Positions 7,425-10,057 of a stretch of 10,057 nucleotides of DNA are shown piece after piece. The position numbers were made by a program, and so were the translations under genes. Each line of letters begins with the position of its first letter. The stretch's first letter is position 1. The DNA is from an uncultured Dechloromonas sp. (GTDB taxonomy: Bacteria; Pseudomonadota; Gammaproteobacteria; Burkholderiales; Rhodocyclaceae), in assembly GCA_937996725.1 (NCBI GenBank), contig CALKUR010000111.1, positions 1 through 10,057 of the forward strand. The letters are read 5' to 3'. The notes beneath the pieces were generated by a model, which searched no databases, was not told the DNA's origin, and saw only the letters and a list, made by a program, of their open reading frames with translations.

Positions 7425-8612
7425 ATGTCAAATGTTTTGGGGCTACACCTTGCAATTGATGCAAGCAATATTCGTCTAGGTGGTGGAGTTACGCATTTGT
7501 CCCAGTTACTGCATGTGGCCAATCCGGCGGCGGCGGGGATCAGCCGAATTACAGTCTGGGCCTCGCGGGCTACGGCAGTTGCGTTGCCCGTTCGTCCATG
7601 GCTGGAAATGCGGAGTCCTTCATGGGTTGAGGCGTCTATGCCGCGACGGATGCTGGGGCAGCAGCTCCAGTTAAGTCGGGAGCTAAAGCAGGCTGGTTGC
7701 GATGTGCTTTTCTCACCCGGCGGAACGCTCCCTGTGTGCTGCTCCGTGCCCACGGTCACGATGTCACAAAACATGCTGCCGTTCGAGCCCGCCGAAGCGC
7801 GGCGTTTCGGGCGCTGGAGTGCCATGCGGGTGAAGATGTGGTTGCTTCGGCACTCCCAGAGCCGGTCGCTTCGTCGAGCCAGTGGTGCGATCTTCTTGAC
7901 CAACTATGCGAAGGAGTCGGTCGCAACTTTTCTTGGGGGCCTCGCAAAACCGGTAGCGCTGATTCCGCACGGCATTGAGAGCAGATTCGTTCAGCCCCCT
8001 AGAGTACAGCTGGAATTGCACCAGTATTCCATGACGCGGCCATTCAGTTTGTTGTACGTTTCTATACTAATGCCCTACAAGCATCAGGTGGAGGTTGCGC
8101 TTGCGGCGCATCAACTGCGCACAGAGGGGCTTCCTGTGGCTGTTCGCTTCATCGGTGCTGACTGGGGGCGCTACGGGCGTGAATTCGGGCAGTTGCTGCT
8201 CCGTCTGGACCCCGACAAGGAGTACTTATACTGGTCTGGTGGTGTTCCGTTTGGTCAGCTTGAGGACCATTACAAGGAATCAGATGCCTTCGTCTTTGCA
8301 TCGAGCTGTGAGAATCTACCGAATATCCTAATCGAGGCTATGGCTGCTGGCTTGCCAATCGCCTCCTCGAATCGTGGGCCTATGCCGGAGGTTCTTCAAG
8401 AGGCTGGAATTTATTTTGATCCGGATATCCAGAGCTCGATTACCGAGGCGTTACGCCGGCTTATCCATAATCGCGATCTGCGCGCGACACTGGCGAAGTC
8501 CGCATGGGAAAAATGTCAAAGCTACTCATGGACACGTTGCGCACGTGAAACGTTTGAATTTATTGCAGAAATAGCTGCAAAGCACACCATGGCAGGTGTC
8601 GGAAGAGGTTAG
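7425..8612 (+). CDS. Glycosyltransferase, family 4 (GT-B fold)
   Basis: 395 residues. The N-terminal domain has LAIDASNIRLGGGVTHL, with the glycine-rich loop at residues 19-21 typical of GT4 enzymes, then a basic acceptor-domain stretch (VKMWLLRHSQSRSLRRAS) that may contact the membrane. The donor domain has LIPHGIESRF, LLYVSILMPYKHQVE, then SCENLPNILIEAMAAGLPI, an intact EX7E motif with Glu296 and Glu304, followed by GPMPEVLQEAGIYFDP. The start ATG 7425 has AAAGG (7415-7419) five bases upstream. The gene ends at TAG 8610-8612, five bases before the WbjB start, so it is probably co-transcribed with the FucNAc genes. It transfers a sugar to a lipid-linked acceptor on the cytoplasmic face; the sugar is not determinable, though proximity makes FucNAc or its relatives candidates. 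Confidence 0.9.
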   Translation: MSNVLGLHLAIDASNIRLGGGVTHLSQLLHVANPAAAGISRITVWASRATAVALPVRPWLEMRSPSWVEASMPRRMLGQQLQLSRELKQAGCDVLFSPGGTLPVCCSVPTVTMSQNMLPFEPAEARRFGRWSAMRVKMWLLRHSQSRSLRRASGAIFLTNYAKESVATFLGGLAKPVALIPHGIESRFVQPPRVQLELHQYSMTRPFSLLYVSILMPYKHQVEVALAAHQLRTEGLPVAVRFIGADWGRYGREFGQLLLRLDPDKEYLYWSGGVPFGQLEDHYKESDAFVFASSCENLPNILIEAMAAGLPIASSNRGPMPEVLQEAGIYFDPDIQSSITEALRRLIHNRDLRATLAKSAWEKCQSYSWTRCARETFEFIAEIAAKHTMAGVGRG

Positions 8613-8617
8613 TGCTC

Positions 8618-9661
8618 ATGTTCAACAACAAGATTTTATTGATTACAGGTGGTACGGGTTCTTTCGGAAACGCCGTGCTCCGGCGCTGTGTTCAGTCAGA
8701 CCTGACCGAGATCCGGATCTTCAGCCGGGATGAGAAAAAGCAGGATGACATGCGCAAGCGTTATGCGCATCCCAAGCTCAAGTTCTATATTGGCGATGTG
8801 CGCGATAGCCGCAGTGTGGCGGTTGCCATGCGAGGGGTTGATTTTGTATTCCACGCGGCGGCCTTGAAGCAGGTGCCGTCCTGCGAATTCCATCCCATGC
8901 AGGCGGTGTTGACGAATGTGAAGGGGACCGAGAACGTGCTGGAGGCGGCCATCGCGGCCGGCGTGCAGCGCGTGGTGTGCCTGAGCACGGACAAGGCGGT
9001 GTACCCCATCAACGCCATGGGCATCAGCAAGGCCATGATGGAGAAGGTCATGGTGGCGACGAGTCGCAACCTAGAAGGCACTAGCACGGTGATCTGCGGT
9101 ACGCGCTACGGCAACGTGATGGCGTCGCGCGGCTCGGTGATTCCGCTTTTTGTGGATCAGATCCTAGCGGGTAAACCCATCACCATCACCGACCCGAGCA
9201 TGACGCGTTTCATGATGACGCTGGATGACGCGGTAGACTTAGTCCTGTATGCATTTAGCAACGGCCGCAACGGTGATATTTTCGTGCAGAAAGCGCCGGC
9301 GGCCACAGTGAAGGTGTTAGCCCAGGCGATCATGGAACTGCTTGGCAAGCTGCAGCATCCGGTGCATGAGATTGGCACGCGCCATGGTGAAAAACTTTAC
9401 GAAACTTTGCTGGGGCGCGAGGAGATAGCCTGCGCCGAAGACATGGGAGACTACTTCCGCGTGCCGCCCGACGCGCGCGACCTGAACTACGCCAAGTTTA
9501 TGGACGAGGGCGAATGCCGCATTACGCAGAGCACACACGGGGAAGACTACAACTCGCACAATACCACGCGCCTGGATGTAGCGGGCATGAAGGCGTTGCT
9601 GCTCAAGTTGGATTTCATACAGCGTATTGTGCGTGGCGAAGCCGCCGTAGCGGAGGAATGA
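8618..9661 (+). CDS. wbjB: UDP-GlcNAc 4,6-dehydratase/5-epimerase (WbjB/FnlA/CapE)
   Basis: 347 residues from ATG 8618, nine bases after AAGAGG (8603-8608). The GTG at 8612 is only three bases from that site, and homologues begin MFNNKILLITGG. NAD(P)-binding GGTGSFG (G11, G14, G17) is followed by HAAALKQVPSCEFHPM, STDKAVYPINAMGISK (Asp125, Lys126, Met134, Lys138) and FMMTLDDAVDLVLYAF. Met134 sits where most short-chain dehydrogenases have the catalytic Tyr. This is characteristic of the inverting CapE/WbjB group and helps separate it from PseB/FlaA1-like retaining or configurationally different dehydratases. It turns UDP-GlcNAc into the 4-keto-6-deoxy L-configured intermediate of UDP-L-FucNAc synthesis. 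The next gene, the 4-ketoreductase WbjC, starts 4 bases after the stop. G+C is high in the middle (80 of 120 bases at 8941-9060) compared with the GT genes upstream. Confidence 0.93.
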   Translation: MFNNKILLITGGTGSFGNAVLRRCVQSDLTEIRIFSRDEKKQDDMRKRYAHPKLKFYIGDVRDSRSVAVAMRGVDFVFHAAALKQVPSCEFHPMQAVLTNVKGTENVLEAAIAAGVQRVVCLSTDKAVYPINAMGISKAMMEKVMVATSRNLEGTSTVICGTRYGNVMASRGSVIPLFVDQILAGKPITITDPSMTRFMMTLDDAVDLVLYAFSNGRNGDIFVQKAPAATVKVLAQAIMELLGKLQHPVHEIGTRHGEKLYETLLGREEIACAEDMGDYFRVPPDARDLNYAKFMDEGECRITQSTHGEDYNSHNTTRLDVAGMKALLLKLDFIQRIVRGEAAVAEE

Positions 9662-9665
9662 GCCC

Positions 9666-10029
9666 ATGAAGGTGCTGATTACCGGCGCTAACGGCTTTAT
9701 CGGCCGCAACTTGAAGTTGCGCTTGCGGGAGCGTAGGGACGTACAAATGGTCTGCTACACCCGGGACAACCATGCCGAGCAACTGGCCCGACTGCTGGAT
9801 GGGGTGGACTTTGTCTTTCACCTAGCGGGTGTAAATCGGCCACAGGATACGAAGGAATTCGCAACCGGCAACACCGATTTCACGAGCTATTTGTGTCAAG
9901 TTGTGGCTAGCGTGGCCGAGTCGATAGGGCGGCCGATTCCGATTCTGTTCACGTCCTCGACGCAAGCCGCACAGGACAATGCGTATGGACGCAGCAAGCG
10001 CGAGGCCGAGGCGGCCTTGCAGATGGCTG
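9666..10029 (+). CDS. wbjC: UDP-2-acetamido-2,6-dideoxy-hexulose 4-reductase (WbjC/FnlB/CapF); 3'-truncated
   Basis: ATG 9666 follows GGAGG (9652-9656) by nine bases. The first 121 codons are present before adapter sequence begins at 10030. MKVLITGANGFIGRNL carries the NAD(P)H-binding GANGFIG (G7, G10, G13), then DFVFHLAGVNRPQ, which is distinctive of CapF/WbjC, then SSTQA and DNAYGRSK with the catalytic Tyr107 and Lys111. Full-length enzymes are about 370 residues, with a reductase domain followed by a cupin domain; only the front third is seen here. It reduces the 4-keto product of WbjB to UDP-2-acetamido-2,6-dideoxy-L-talose. The third pathway gene (2-epimerase WbjD/FnlC/CapG) would be expected just downstream, outside the window. 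The open frame that continues to the last base is artificial. Confidence 0.93.
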
Positions 10030-10057
10030 AGATCGGAAGAGCGTCGTGTAGGGAAAG
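10030..10057. other. Illumina TruSeq adapter sequence (sequencing artefact) at the contig edge
   Basis: The final 28 bases begin AGATCGGAAGAGCGTCGTGT and finish AGGGAAAG. This matches, base for base over its whole length, the start of the standard Illumina TruSeq adapter read-through sequence as I know it. It begins in the middle of a codon of wbjC and replaces the conserved continuation of that protein. It is therefore untrimmed adapter on the last read or reads of a contig and not genomic DNA. Codons from 10030 on should not be annotated. Confidence 0.97.

Noticed and set aside
7370..7903. 177-codon open frame on the - strand
   Set aside because: It lies mostly antisense to a well-supported GT4 gene (7425-8612) and its arginine- and serine-rich translation matches no family I know.
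9317..9709. 130-codon open frame on the - strand
   Set aside because: It is a shadow of the wbjB/wbjC coding strand, where homology is clear.

Overview
The window is a stretch of a surface-polysaccharide biosynthesis locus (O-antigen, capsule or similar). It very likely comes from a Gram-negative proteobacterium, probably beta- or gammaproteobacterial. The gene content (NeuC-type epimerase, PglK-like ABC exporter, KpsC-like glycan proteins, UDP-xylose synthase, WbjB/WbjC pair) and the moderate, uneven G+C support this, but the genus cannot be fixed from sequence alone. All nine protein genes are on the + strand and most are separated by a few bases or overlap, as in one long operon.

Layout. 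2-451: 3' end of a hydrolysing UDP-GlcNAc 2-epimerase (NeuC type), closed by a strong hairpin at its stop codon. 524-2254: full-size half-transporter of the ABC exporter class, a candidate flippase for a lipid-linked glycan. 2260-3774 and 3755-5200: two adjacent, mutually related GT-B-like 'capsule synthesis' proteins overlapping by 20 bases. 5211-6158: UDP-glucuronate decarboxylase (UDP-xylose synthase). 6158-7201: family-4-type glycosyltransferase. 7202-7424: the only sizeable gap, AT-rich, with small hairpins and possible decayed coding sequence. 7425-8612: second family-4-type glycosyltransferase. 8618-9661: wbjB/fnlA/capE, and 9666-10029: the start of wbjC/fnlB/capF, the first two steps from UDP-GlcNAc toward UDP-N-acetyl-L-fucosamine.

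The last 28 bases (10030-10057) are not biological. They match the Illumina TruSeq adapter, so the window ends at a contig edge and the wbjC reading frame beyond 10029 is artificial.

How the genes fit together (inference): the nucleotide-sugar genes supply UDP-xylose, an L-FucNAc-type 6-deoxy sugar and ManNAc or a ManNAc-derived sugar. The two GT4 enzymes and the tandem GT-B-like pair are candidates for building the repeat or cap, and the ABC protein for moving the lipid-linked product across the inner membrane. No initiating transferase, polymerase or chain-length regulator is in the window. The least characterised part is the tandem GT-B-like pair next to the ABC exporter.
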